A stretch of DNA of 64,000 bases from CAVREM01 sp963728825 (GTDB taxonomy: Bacteria; Acidobacteriota; Vicinamibacteria; Vicinamibacterales; CAVVIG01). How positions within the stretch are numbered: position 1 is the stretch's first letter; each line of letters starts with the position of its first letter. The translations under genes were made by a program, and so were the position numbers. Shown here in pieces: positions 48,862 through 57,877 of this stretch. The stretch is taken from assembly GCA_963728825.1 (NCBI GenBank), contig CAVSLA010000001.1, positions 372,001 through 436,000 of the forward strand, read 5' to 3'. The notes beneath the pieces are model-generated. The model saw only the letters and a list, made by a program, of their open reading frames with translations, was not told the origin of the DNA and made no database searches.

Positions 48862-50312
48862 ACGAACTGGTACTCCGCGGTTCCGACCAGCAGGTGCACC
48901 ACACCGGCCACTTTGTTCTGGAGCTGCGTCGGACTGCCGGTCCACGGCCCGGTCGCGCGCACGTAGTCGAGCAAGTCGCTCTGGACGCCGGCCGCCAGCG
49001 GCGCGGTCTTCATCGCATCGAGCGCCCAGCTGACCAGCTCCTGCGGCGTCGAGGCGTGTTCGGCGGCGGTCCGGGCCAGTTCGAACTTCTGATTGCCGGC
49101 CAGCGCCGAGGCGAAGTTCATACGCGACAGCATCGCGCCGGTCGAAAACCACGACGGCCCGGTTTCCCATCCGGCGACATCCGGCGGATCGAACAGCACC
49201 TGGCCCATGTTGGCGAGCGCCAGCCGCGCGTCGTTGAGCGACAGTCCCCGCCAGCCGACGTCCTTGATCGCGCGAACCGCGAACTCGGCCGGCCACGAAT
49301 AGCGGGTGTAGCGGTTGCGTTCATCCCAGAACTGGGGCGACCAGAGCACTTCGCGCATCACCGCGCGCATGTTGTAGCCGCTGCGGAAGTAGGCCGACGA
49401 CACCCGGTTGACGAAGTCCTCGTCGACGTCGCCGAACTCCGAGATGAAAAAGCGATAGAGCTTGCGCGCCAGGTAGGCGGCGGTGTGCGGGCTGCGCGCC
49501 AGCGCGGCGATCAAGTCGAGGCCATCCTGCATCCCGGCGGCGGCCGCACGCGCCTGAATCGTCCTCGATCCGTCGGGGTAAATCGGAAACGTGAACTCCT
49601 TGGCGGTCGGGTCGTGCTGCGCCGGATTGTAGAGAAAGCGGAAATACGGCGCCGGACCGGCCACGCGCTGCAGGTTCCAGCCGGTGAACACGCGGGCCGC
49701 CGCATAGACATCGGCCTCGGTGTAGTGGCCGACGCCCATGGTGAACAGCTCCATGATCTCGCGGCCGAAGTTCTCCTGTGGCATGGCCCGGAAATTCGAG
49801 CGTCCGTCCAGCCAGATCAACATCGCGGTGTCTTGGGCAATTTCGACGAGCAGCGTCTGGAAATTGCCCAGCGCGTGGTCGCGCAGCAGCTCGATCTGCC
49901 CACGCACCCCACCCGCATCCTCCGACGGCCTGGCGGCCATGTAACGCGTCGCTTCCGCCTGATTGACGGCCCCGGCGATCTTCGCGTACGACGTGGCGAA
50001 GTGGTTGTGCCAGAAGAGCGTCATCTTCTCCTGGAGCGGGCGGTTGGTGTGCAGCATCCGGAACAGCCAGCGTTGCTGCGCGTCGGTGATGACGGTGTTC
50101 GGTGAAAACGCACGGCCCGGAGCCGCGACCTGCGCGTAGCCGGCCGTCCCGACTTTCGTGTCGACATCGTCCAGGATCTGTTCGTAGTTGAGGAGCGTCT
50201 CGATCGCCTCGCTGAAGGACATGCGGCGATACGTGTCGAGCTCGTCCGGCCGCGCGCCGAAGCCGGCCCGGCGCAGCAGATGCTCGAAATGCTGATCGTA
50301 GATAAACGCCAT
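48858..50312 (-). CDS. DUF1800 protein
   Basis: 484 residues. Family hallmarks: HFEHLLRRAGFGARPDEL at the N-terminus, KMTLFWHNHFATSYAK, NFGREIMELFTMGVGHYTEADVYAAARVFTGWNL, LARKLYRFFISEFG, WSPQFWDERNRYTRYSWPAEFAVRAIK and PPDVAGWETGPSWFSTGAMLSRMNF. No signal peptide is evident. Co-translated with DUF1501 (4-base overlap). Confidence 0.92.
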   Translation of the reverse strand: MAFIYDQHFEHLLRRAGFGARPDELDTYRRMSFSEAIETLLNYEQILDDVDTKVGTAGYAQVAAPGRAFSPNTVITDAQQRWLFRMLHTNRPLQEKMTLFWHNHFATSYAKIAGAVNQAEATRYMAARPSEDAGGVRGQIELLRDHALGNFQTLLVEIAQDTAMLIWLDGRSNFRAMPQENFGREIMELFTMGVGHYTEADVYAAARVFTGWNLQRVAGPAPYFRFLYNPAQHDPTAKEFTFPIYPDGSRTIQARAAAAGMQDGLDLIAALARSPHTAAYLARKLYRFFISEFGDVDEDFVNRVSSAYFRSGYNMRAVMREVLWSPQFWDERNRYTRYSWPAEFAVRAIKDVGWRGLSLNDARLALANMGQVLFDPPDVAGWETGPSWFSTGAMLSRMNFASALAGNQKFELARTAAEHASTPQELVSWALDAMKTAPLAAGVQSDLLDYVRATGPWTGSPTQLQNKVAGVVHLLVGTAEYQFV

Positions 50313-50313
50313 C

Positions 50314-51560
50314 TCAAGCCGTCCCTGCAGCCTCAGCCGGCGGCCGCATCAACATTCTCAGACGCTCCCAGAACAGCCGCATGCCGAGCCGCGGCGCCTG
50401 GGCAAATAACCGCCGCCGGAGGGTCCGGTACGACATCCGGCCACGCGCGAAGTCCACGATCAGCCGCGTGACGTCCGGCGCATGGCGCGCGCCTGCGACG
50501 ACACGCGTGATGCGTCGTCGATCTGCGAACAGATACCGCTGGATCAGCACCGAATCGCGCAACTCCGGGCCGAGTTCGTCGTCGACCGCTTGCGCGTAAC
50601 GGCCGACCAGCGTCCGGACGGCCTGCGGCCTCGTGTCGATCACCACCTTGGCGGCCAGCTCGCCCGAGACCATCGCGTAGTAAATGCCTTCGGCCGTGAA
50701 CCCGTTGACGGACCCGCCGGCATCTCCAGCCAGCACGACCCGGCCGTGGCCCGGCCGCCGCAGCGGGCCCCCGACCGGGATCAGAAACGGTGTGAAGTTC
50801 GCGCGTCTCGACTCGCCCTCGACGATGCCGCGCTGCTGCAACCCGGCGACGAATGCCCGCTGCAGGTCGTACGGATGCTCGTCGATCGATCGACGGTAGT
50901 GATCCAGCACGTAACCGAGACCGACATTCACGTGATCACGCTTCGGAAAAATGTAACCGTAGCCGGGACCGTCATTGACACCGTACGCGATCCACATCGT
51001 GTCGGGACCGCGTCCTTCAAAACAGTCCGTGGCGTCTCCTCCATCATGTCGAGTGCGATCGAGGTTGCAGGCCACCCACGGCTGATGCCGAGTCGACGGG
51101 CGACGACGCTGTGGACGCCGTCAGCCGCGATGACCATCGCACCTTCGACGCAGCGTCCGTCACGCGCCGCCAACGTCACGCCGTCTGGGGTCGCCGAAGC
51201 CCCGACGACGTCGAATCCCTCGATCAGTTCCGCGCCCGCCTCGCACGCCAGCGAGACCAGCAGCGCGTCATACTCCACGCGACGGATCATCAGCGCGGCC
51301 GGCGCCCGCACGCGAATGACCGCCGAGTCGCCGTCCGGACCCTCCAGGTAGAGTCGTCCGACCTGGTGTGTCCCGATCCGGGACAGTGCCGGTTCGAGGT
51401 ACGGGAAACGCTGCATCACCCGCAGACTGATCCCGCCACCGCACGGCTTGTTCCTGGGGAAGTTAGACCGGTCGATCAGCCGAACGGTTACTCCGGCTCG
51501 CGCCAGGGTCCGTGCCGCCGTCGCCCCTGCAGGGCCCGCTCCGGCGACAAGGACAGACAT
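50314..51560 (-). CDS. Geranylgeranyl reductase-family flavoprotein (one frameshift)
   Basis: About 415 residues joined. FAD motif VLVAGAGPAGATAARTLARAGVTVRLID, then NFPRNKPCGGGISLRVMQRFPYL, the PCGGG signature of the GGR family, and MVIAADGVHSVVARRLGI. The frame breaks near 51025 and continues DTMWIAYGVNDGPGYGYIFPKRDHVNVGLGY and VVLAGDAGGSVNGFTAEGIYYAMVSGELAA. The family reduces isoprenoid double bonds (menaquinone or membrane lipids). It abuts the DUF1800 gene by 1 base and the PIG-L gene upstream, so all may be one transcript. Confidence 0.88.
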
Positions 51561-54410
51561 TTACTTCGGGCTGATGAGATTGGCGAGCAGCTGATAGGCC
51601 CCGTTGACGCCAGCCGGCAACTCGCGCCACAGGCCCAGACCGACGTAAATCCAGCGTCCCTTCCCGTAGTTCGCGACCACCAGCGCGCCTCGCTTCACGC
51701 CGGGGTTGTTGGGGAACGGATCCTCGAGCTCGACGAGATCGCGGTATCGCGAATCGTGCTCGCCCAGGAAGTACAGGCCGCGTTCCTGGACCCAGCCGGC
51801 CCACGCGTCGTCGGTGATCTTGTTGGGTGTCGTGAAGATCGGATCGGCCGGCACCAGCACCGTCACCGGCGCTGTTTCGTCCGTCACGCGGTCCTGCGAG
51901 ACCTCCGCAGTATGCGGGCCAAACTGCGCCTGGTTGAACTCCAGCTTGTTGTACTGGACGACCAGCCGCCCGCCGTTCCGCACGTAGTCGAGCAGCCGGC
52001 TGTTATTCGCCCGCAGATCCGCCCGCCGCTCGTAGGCGCGCACCCCGGTGACGATCACCGGAAAGCGCGACAGATCGCCCCAGGCCAGATCTTCCGGTCC
52101 GATGAGCTCCGCGCGGGCGCCAAGCTGCGCAATCGCTTCCGGCACCTCGTCGCCGGCGCCCATGATGTAGCCGACGGTCAGGTTGGGAGTGACACGCACG
52201 TCCATCACCTTCATTCGTGATGTCGCCTCGTGAAAAAGATGCTGCCGGGTGGTGTGCGGGTACTCGATCACCTGGAAGCCGCGCCGGAACGTATCCGTAC
52301 CGGCCGACGCATTGGCGGTCAAGTCGTATTCGCCAGCCTCGATGCCCTGTGGCGCGCGGATCTGAAAACGGACGGTCTGTGATTCGTCCTCGCGAGCGAA
52401 CGTCAGCTTGTGCTCGGCCGGCGTTGACGTCCAGCCGGATGGCACATTCAGAGTGACGACACTCTCCAGTTCGCCTTTCGAGTCGTTGATGACGGTCACG
52501 CGGACATCTCGCGTCGGGCTGGTTTCAGCCGGGGGCTCCGCTCGCGGTGGAGCCGGTGCCGCGCCCCGTCCGCGCCCCGCTGGTGGTGGTGCTGCCGCGC
52601 CGCGTCCTCGCGCGCCAGTTGGGGCAGGCGTTGGAGCCGGTGGCGGCCGCGGCATCCACGGGACGATCGTGACGCCGGGGGACAGCCGCACCGAAACCGG
52701 TGGCACGACGAGCAGCGACGATCTTTTTTCTCCGCTGAAGATGTCCCCTTCGTAGCGGTACTGCACGGGCACGCCGCCAAACACTTCGGTCGTCCCGGGA
52801 CCGAAGCTGAGGGTCGCCTGAACGTAGAAAGCGGTCGGCCGGTAGGGCAGGCCGAACGGGGCGTCCTCGTCGAAGACGTAGCGGCCAGCTTCGCCTTCAC
52901 GATGCCAGTACGGTTCGCTCACTCGCGCGTCCGTCGGGATGGCCAACGGCACGTCACACCGACCCACTTGATCCTTGGCCAAGGCGGTCAGCGGCGCGCC
53001 CTGCGGCGCCGCGCCGGCCGCTCCCGTCGCCGGTCCGCCTCGGCCGCTGCCGGTGGGCGCGGTGAGCGTGCAGACGCCGTTGCCGCTGAAGCCCTCGAAG
53101 CCGACCTGCCGCACGCCGACGTTCGCCGCACCGCGATTGGCGATGACGAACGAAACCCGCACCGGCTGTCCCGGGACGACGACGCCATCGTCGGCGAGCG
53201 CCTCGAGTCGAACGTTGCCGGCCAGCAGTATCGCCTGTTGAAACTCACGTTCCTTCTGACGGAGACGGAACTCAATCTCGTAGCGACCCGCATCAGCAAC
53301 CGGCAGCATACGCAGCTCGGCGCGCAGTTCGCGCGTCAGTCGCAGGCCCGTCAGCAGCGGCTGCAGCGTGATGTCCTCGCTGCCGGGCGCGGCGGCATCG
53401 AATCGCTTTTGCGCGTCCTGCACGGCGGTTTGAATCGCGGCGAGTCCACTCGTGAGCTCGCGCGGCGGCTTGGGTCCGGCGAATTGAGCGAGCCCCGCCA
53501 GCGAGTAGTCGACACCGTCGAACAGGCCGCGATCGGGCCGATTGGCGCCGCCGGCGAGCGCCGATTCGGTGAGCTGGAACGTGCTGATCGACGGACCAGG
53601 CAACGCGAGCAGCTGCCCCATGCCCTGGCACTTGTGCATGCTGCGCGCTTCGGTGCCTATCTCCGCGTAGGTTCGGCCGAGCAGCGGATCGTAACCCGCC
53701 AGGTTGACCGACAGCCCGGGGCTGGCGGGATTCGGCGCCGCGCCACGACCACCCGCGCCCTGCGCCGGCACGTAGAACTTCTTTGGCTGCCAGGGCCGCA
53801 GCCCGGCTTTCACCTGTTCAGGGTAGGCCGCCGGATCGGCGGCGAGCTTGAACGCTTCGCGGGCGATCACTGAGGACGCCTGATGATGCTGACCGCCGCC
53901 GGCGCCGTCCGGACGCAGCGCGAGCACGACGTCAGGACGAATCGTGCGAATCAGCCGCACGAAGTCGCCGGTGATGTCCTCGCGACCCCACTTCTCGAAC
54001 GTTTCCTCGATGCTGAACGAATATCCGAAGTCGACGGCGCGGGTGAAGTACTGCTCGGCGCCGTCGAACCGGTGCATGGCGGCCAGCTCCTCGGTACGGA
54101 GCACACCGAGCGCCTCGAAGATCTCGGGGCCGATCTCGTTCTGACCCCCGTTGCCGCGTGTCGCCGTCGCGAGCGCGGTTCGGAACCCGAGGCCGCGGCT
54201 CAACATCACCAGCAGCCCGTTGTTTTCGTCGTCGGGATGCGCGGTCGCGTGCATGAAGATGCCGGTATTGGCCAGCCGCCGCAGCGCCAGGCCGAGCCCG
54301 ACATGCCCCTGCTCCCGGTCCACAGGAGCGACTCGCATCTGCGCGGTCGTGGGTGCAGAAGTGAGTACAGAAAAGTAAGCGAGGATGGCGATGCAGACCC
54401 AGCGCGTCAT
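51561..54410 (-). CDS. Secreted PIG-L deacetylase with C-terminal glutamine-amidotransferase-like domain
   Basis: 949 residues. Signal peptide (to ~23). PIG-L domain ~35-270: IFMHATAHPDDENNGLLVMLSRGLGFRTALATATRGNGGQNEIG with HPDDE, and the second metal His in GGGQHHQASSVIA. The middle (~400-640) has Ig-like segments (PVRVSFVIANRGAANVGV) and a Pro/Ala/Gly-rich linker (~618-665). After an NPCBM/NEW3-like part (~670-740), a C-terminal region (~760-949: VGYIMGAGDEVPEAIAQLGARAELIG ... GRLVVQYNKLEF ... GALVVANYGKGRWIYVGLGLWRELP) resembles ThuA/class-I-glutamine-amidotransferase-like folds. Exported deacetylase acting on external or envelope glycans is the likely role; third PIG-L protein of this window. 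Confidence 0.85.
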   Translation of the reverse strand: MTRWVCIAILAYFSVLTSAPTTAQMRVAPVDREQGHVGLGLALRRLANTGIFMHATAHPDDENNGLLVMLSRGLGFRTALATATRGNGGQNEIGPEIFEALGVLRTEELAAMHRFDGAEQYFTRAVDFGYSFSIEETFEKWGREDITGDFVRLIRTIRPDVVLALRPDGAGGGQHHQASSVIAREAFKLAADPAAYPEQVKAGLRPWQPKKFYVPAQGAGGRGAAPNPASPGLSVNLAGYDPLLGRTYAEIGTEARSMHKCQGMGQLLALPGPSISTFQLTESALAGGANRPDRGLFDGVDYSLAGLAQFAGPKPPRELTSGLAAIQTAVQDAQKRFDAAAPGSEDITLQPLLTGLRLTRELRAELRMLPVADAGRYEIEFRLRQKEREFQQAILLAGNVRLEALADDGVVVPGQPVRVSFVIANRGAANVGVRQVGFEGFSGNGVCTLTAPTGSGRGGPATGAAGAAPQGAPLTALAKDQVGRCDVPLAIPTDARVSEPYWHREGEAGRYVFDEDAPFGLPYRPTAFYVQATLSFGPGTTEVFGGVPVQYRYEGDIFSGEKRSSLLVVPPVSVRLSPGVTIVPWMPRPPPAPTPAPTGARGRGAAAPPPAGRGRGAAPAPPRAEPPAETSPTRDVRVTVINDSKGELESVVTLNVPSGWTSTPAEHKLTFAREDESQTVRFQIRAPQGIEAGEYDLTANASAGTDTFRRGFQVIEYPHTTRQHLFHEATSRMKVMDVRVTPNLTVGYIMGAGDEVPEAIAQLGARAELIGPEDLAWGDLSRFPVIVTGVRAYERRADLRANNSRLLDYVRNGGRLVVQYNKLEFNQAQFGPHTAEVSQDRVTDETAPVTVLVPADPIFTTPNKITDDAWAGWVQERGLYFLGEHDSRYRDLVELEDPFPNNPGVKRGALVVANYGKGRWIYVGLGLWRELPAGVNGAYQLLANLISPK

Positions 54411-54488
54411 CGTGGGAGTCCGAGTATACCGCCCGGCGGAATGGGTGTGTAACCTCAGCCGCGACGGGCCCTGCGTAGACCCCCTGCC

Positions 54489-55658
54489 CTAGGTGGCCAG
54501 GATCTCTTCGTAGTACGCCTCGTAAATCGGGACGATCTTCGAATCGCAGTAGCGCTCGTGCGCCACGCGTCGCGCGGCGGCCGACGCACGGCGATAGAGA
54601 TCGTCGTCGGTGAGTAGACGGTACACGGACTCGGACATGCCGTTCAAATCGTCGAGCGGGTGGAGAAAGCCGGTGACGCCATGCTCGATGACCTCGGGCA
54701 GTCCGCCAACGCGGGACGCGACGACTGGCACCTCGCAGGCCATCGCTTCGAGCGCCGCCAGACCGAAGCTCTCCTGCGTCGAGGGCAGGAGAAATACGTC
54801 GGAGGCCGACAGAAGCTGTACGACCTGATCCTGTTCTCCGAGGAACTCGACGTCCGAAGCCACGCCCAGCGTCCGGGCCAGCCGCGACGCGTCGGCCACG
54901 TCCGGACCGTCGCCCACCATCAACAGCCGACACGCGATCCGGCGGCGGACCACGGCAAAGACTTCGACGGCCGCGGTGACCCGTTTGACGGGCCGGAAAT
55001 TCGAGACGTGAATCAACAACTTCTCGCCATGCGGCGCCAGCGTTTTCCGGAGAGCGCTCACTTCGCGCCGCCGATGCACGCTGCAGTCGAGAAAGTTCGG
55101 AATCACGCGAACGTCGTGCTTGATGCCCAGCTCGCGACAAGTATCGGCTTTCAAACTCTCCGACACAGCGGTCACGCCGTCGGACTGCTCGATGCAGAAC
55201 GCCACGGTCTCGGAATACGAGCGATCGCTGCCGAGCAGCGTGATATCTGTACCGTGAAGCGTGGTGATCACTTTAGGGACCTTGTTTACTCCGGGGACTC
55301 CTCCCCCCCGGCCCCACTCCCCTTGAACTCTGCTGCTGAGAATCTGCCGCGCCAGATAGCCCGCGGTGGCATGAGGGATGGCGTAGTGCGCGTGGACGAT
55401 CTCCAGGTCTTCATCGCGCGAGACCTGAACGATCTTGTTCGCCAGCGATAGGATGTACTGGGGCTCGCGGAACAACGGGTAGGCCGGCGTCTCGACCCGG
55501 TGGAAGAACAGGCCGGGTTGGTACTCACCGAACCGCGCCGGCATGTCACTGCTCAGAATGTGGACGCGGTGGCCGCGCGTCGCGAGGACCTTCCCGAGCT
55601 CGGTGGCGATGATGCCGCTGCCGCCAATTGATGCGTAGCAAACGATTCCGATATTCAT
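54489..55658 (-). CDS. bshA: N-acetyl-glucosaminyl L-malate synthase (bacillithiol step 1)
   Basis: GT4 enzyme joining GlcNAc from UDP-GlcNAc to malate. Start set at ATG 55658 (MNIGIVCYASIGGSGIIATELGKVLATRGHRVHILSS), since the GTG six bases earlier belongs to a repeat. IVHAHYAIPHATAGYLARQIL, VITTLHGTDITLLGSD and PNFLDCSVHRRRE are diagnostic of BshA; FGLAALEAMACEVPVVASRVGGLPEVIEHGVTGFLHP is the GT4 donor site. Odd: ~12 extra residues (GEWGRGGGVPGVN) before KVITTLHGTD are encoded by a copy of the CTCCGGGG repeat and keep the frame. bshB1 is the gene just upstream on the same strand. Confidence 0.93.
   Translation of the reverse strand: MNIGIVCYASIGGSGIIATELGKVLATRGHRVHILSSDMPARFGEYQPGLFFHRVETPAYPLFREPQYILSLANKIVQVSRDEDLEIVHAHYAIPHATAGYLARQILSSRVQGEWGRGGGVPGVNKVPKVITTLHGTDITLLGSDRSYSETVAFCIEQSDGVTAVSESLKADTCRELGIKHDVRVIPNFLDCSVHRRREVSALRKTLAPHGEKLLIHVSNFRPVKRVTAAVEVFAVVRRRIACRLLMVGDGPDVADASRLARTLGVASDVEFLGEQDQVVQLLSASDVFLLPSTQESFGLAALEAMACEVPVVASRVGGLPEVIEHGVTGFLHPLDDLNGMSESVYRLLTDDDLYRRASAAARRVAHERYCDSKIVPIYEAYYEEILAT
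55281..55322. repeat. G/C-box repeat inserted in frame within bshA
   Basis: TTTACTCCGGGGACTCCTCCCCCCCGG resembles the intergenic GTTCACTCCGGGGGCCCCTACCCCCCGG repeats at 55659 and 59684. Here it lies inside the bshA reading frame and adds GRGGGVPGVN-like residues to a surface loop position of the GT-B fold. Confidence 0.6.
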
Positions 55659-55688
55659 GTTCACTCCGGGGGCCCCTACCCCCCGGTG
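55659..55688. repeat. G/C-box repeat before bshA
   Basis: GTTCACTCCGGGGGCCCCTA then CCCCCCGG; a hairpin-capable CCGGGGGnCCCCnnCCCCCCGG unit. It abuts the bshA start codon on the minus strand and the unit recurs twice at 59684-59757. Confidence 0.7.
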
Positions 55689-55715
55689 ATCAAAGGCTCT
55701 CCCCAGCGTACAGCT

Positions 55716-55757
55716 TCCTTGGTGTCCTTTGAGTCCTTTGTGTCCTTTGTGTCCATC
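55716..55757. repeat. TKD-type repeat between bshA and bshB1
   Basis: On the minus strand GGACACAAAGGACACAAAGG followed by ACTCAAAGGACACCAAGG: the same tandem words that are coding at the end of hisI (20036-20075). Confidence 0.7.
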
Positions 55758-55758
55758 T

Positions 55759-56469
55759 CTAAGTCACACCGCCTCGCAGCAGACTGCCCCTGACGACCGG
55801 CTCGCGAACGACGAACCCTTCCGCCCACCGCACGCCGGCGCGCGCGCCGAACTGTGCGTCGCGGCTTTCGACGAGCTGACGAAAGAGCGGCGTGTTCAGG
55901 CGCGTCGCCACCGCCCCGTCGACCGACGGCGCCTGAAACTGACTCGCGTGGCAATCGAGCGCGGCGCGTTTCTGATCGTAGTGGTCGGTGACGTCGACGA
56001 CAAACGAGGGCTCGGCGGCATCATTGATGAAGTAGTAGCAGATCCATTCCGCCTTCCACGCCTCGCCCTCGGAGGCGTAGCGCCGCAGGCCCGCGTTGAA
56101 CGCGGCCTCGGTGAGCACGTGGCTCGCAGCGCCGTGGTCCGGATGTCGATCGGACCAGTGCGGAATCGCAATGGTCCGCGGCCGATGCTTCCGGATGAAC
56201 GCAGCGGCCTGCGCGACATGTGACGGATCGCTCCCGATTCGGCGGTCGGGCCAGCGCAGGTTGTGACGCCACAGAGCGCCGAGCACCAGCCGCCCCGCCT
56301 CCGCTTCGGCGAGTCGCTCCTCGATGGTGCCATTGCTGCCCATCTCGCCGGCGGTGAGATCGCACAAGCCGACCCGCAGCCCTGCGGCAGCATGGCGCGC
56401 AACCGTTCCGCCGAGACCGATCTCGATGTCGTCGGGGTGGGGACCGAAGACCAGGACGTCTACTGGCAT
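55759..56469 (-). CDS. bshB1: Bacillithiol biosynthesis deacetylase BshB1
   Basis: 236 residues. Removes the N-acetyl group of GlcNAc-malate before cysteine ligation. DVLVFGPHPDDIEIGLGGTVARHAAAGLRVGLCDLTAGEMGSNGT carries the HPDD zinc motif and the GEMGSNG/TR segment typical of BshB1; PHWSDRHPDHGAASHVLTEAAFNAGLRRY has the second HPDH site. FVVDVTDHYDQKRAALDCHASQF is also conserved. Next gene is bshA; bshC is not in this window. Its leader is occupied by copy B of the dispersed element (56493-56624), ending 24 bases before the ATG. Confidence 0.93.
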   Translation of the reverse strand: MPVDVLVFGPHPDDIEIGLGGTVARHAAAGLRVGLCDLTAGEMGSNGTIEERLAEAEAGRLVLGALWRHNLRWPDRRIGSDPSHVAQAAAFIRKHRPRTIAIPHWSDRHPDHGAASHVLTEAAFNAGLRRYASEGEAWKAEWICYYFINDAAEPSFVVDVTDHYDQKRAALDCHASQFQAPSVDGAVATRLNTPLFRQLVESRDAQFGARAGVRWAEGFVVREPVVRGSLLRGGVT

Positions 56470-56492
56470 GCTCGTCTAACTTTCTTCCACTG

Positions 56493-56624
56493 GCGCTGGG
56501 GCCCCACCCCCAGCGCGTACTTACGCTGATGCCTCGCCTCGTCCCTCGACTTTGCTCGGGACGACCCTGAGCTCGTCGAAGGGTCGGATCGATCAGTCCT
56601 CGGCTCGGCATGGCCGCAGGCGCT
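56493..56624 (-). repeat. Dispersed element upstream of bshB1 (copy B)
   Basis: Reverse complement matches copy A (16948-17066) at both ends: GCGCCTGCGGCCATGCCGAG, CCGAGGA, then CGAGGCGAGGCATCAGCGTA and ACGCGCTGGGGGTGGGGCCC. The middle differs: copy B has an extra palindromic CCCTTCGACGAGCTCAGGG-type segment. The 3' hairpin GCGCTGGGGG/CCCCAGCGC is kept. Same orientation toward the next gene as copy A. Confidence 0.7.
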
Positions 56625-56647
56625 CTGTCCTTCTCGCTCCATGTCGA

Positions 56648-57865
56648 TTATCTGTTGAACCCGAACGCTTCGTCCGCCGCATCGGCTTCGCCGAGATGAT
56701 GCCGAAGCAGAACGCGGCTCGCGAGGTACGCGCCAGTCACCCCGTGACTGGCGTCGCCGAACGCGAAGAGATGGTGCGGGAAGTTGCGATGAGCCCCGAG
56801 ATACGGAACGCCTTCGGCGGTGAGCGCGTACGGTGCGTCCCATCCGAACGCCGGCATGATGCCGGAAATTTCCGGATACATGGTCGACAGCTCGTACATC
56901 AGTTGCCCGGTACGCTGCACGATGGTCTTCTCCCGGAGTCGCGGCAGCACGATCGCCGCGTCCGCCCCGGCAATCAGCAGCCGATCGTCGTCCACCCAGC
57001 GCACGATGTGTGCCGGCTCCGCAACATCGCGGATGACGAGCTCCCGTTTGCCGAGCTGGTGACGGATTCTGGCGGGCAGCGGCTCGGTCAGGACGAGATA
57101 CGAGCTCTTGAGCCAGAAGTGCCGGATGAGCGACTTGAACAACTGGGTCGGCATTCCGGTCGCCACGATGATCCGCCTGGTGCGGATGTTGCCGTCATCG
57201 AGCACGACGTCGGCGGTGCGCCGGCCGAATTTCGTCCGGATGACAGGCGTCCGCTCGAAGAGCTGCGCGCCGCGTTCGACAGCGGCGGCCGCAAGGCCGA
57301 GCGTCGCTCGATAGGGATCGAGGACTGCCCCATCCCGTGTTCGAACTCCGCCGGCGGCATGGATCGCCGCTTCCGACTGAATCGCTTTCGGGCTGAGGGA
57401 CGGCGCATCAAGACCTGCGTCCTTACGGGCTTTCTGTTCCCGCGCGACGAGCGCAAGCTGCGCCGGCGTCATCGCGGCGAGCAGTGTCGACCGGGGCTCC
57501 AGATAACACTTGACGTCGAGACGCCGCAGCAGGGTCGCGAAGTCGAGTGCGGAGCGACGCCACGCCTGCCAGCCATGGCGTGCGGCCCGCAGGCCAAGCA
57601 GCTTCTGGGCGGAGAGGAAGCTGGCGCCGGGATCGTCGGATATCCAGCCGGTCGAACATGCGCTGGCACCTCGACCGATCTGCGCCGCCTCGACCAGCGC
57701 GACTTTGATGCCGGCCGCCGCGAAGGAGTACGCCGTGGCGCACCCCGTCAGGCCGCCGCCGATGATGACGACGTCGATCTCGTGGCGGCCTCGAAGGCGT
57801 GGATACGAAGGAACGCGCGACCTGGGAAAACGGTCGGTCCATGGGGAACGGCCGTATTTCGTCAT
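56648..57865 (-). CDS. FAD-dependent oxidoreductase (DAO family)
   Basis: 405 residues. EIDVVIIGGGLTGCATAYSFAAAGIKVALVEAAQIGRGASACSTGWIS (~29-75) is the FAD site and GR-ASACSTG the DAO-type flavin contact. GAVLDPYRATLGLAAAAVERGAQLFERTPV, RIIVATGMPTQLFKSLIR and C-terminal HHLFAFGDASHGVTGAYLASRVLLRHHLG complete the fold. Similar to glycine/sarcosine-type or gamma-glutamylputrescine oxidases; the substrate amine is not identifiable. 5' end 12 bases from the ada stop. Confidence 0.85.
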   Translation of the reverse strand: MTKYGRSPWTDRFPRSRVPSYPRLRGRHEIDVVIIGGGLTGCATAYSFAAAGIKVALVEAAQIGRGASACSTGWISDDPGASFLSAQKLLGLRAARHGWQAWRRSALDFATLLRRLDVKCYLEPRSTLLAAMTPAQLALVAREQKARKDAGLDAPSLSPKAIQSEAAIHAAGGVRTRDGAVLDPYRATLGLAAAAVERGAQLFERTPVIRTKFGRRTADVVLDDGNIRTRRIIVATGMPTQLFKSLIRHFWLKSSYLVLTEPLPARIRHQLGKRELVIRDVAEPAHIVRWVDDDRLLIAGADAAIVLPRLREKTIVQRTGQLMYELSTMYPEISGIMPAFGWDAPYALTAEGVPYLGAHRNFPHHLFAFGDASHGVTGAYLASRVLLRHHLGEADAADEAFGFNR

Positions 57866-57877
57866 GAGTAGGGAATA

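Noticed and set aside
56021..56611. Minus-strand frame starting with RRAQGRPEQSRG-like residues
   Set aside because: The start lies in the dispersed element and the rest is a shifted frame of bshB1; this type of translated repeat is not a protein.
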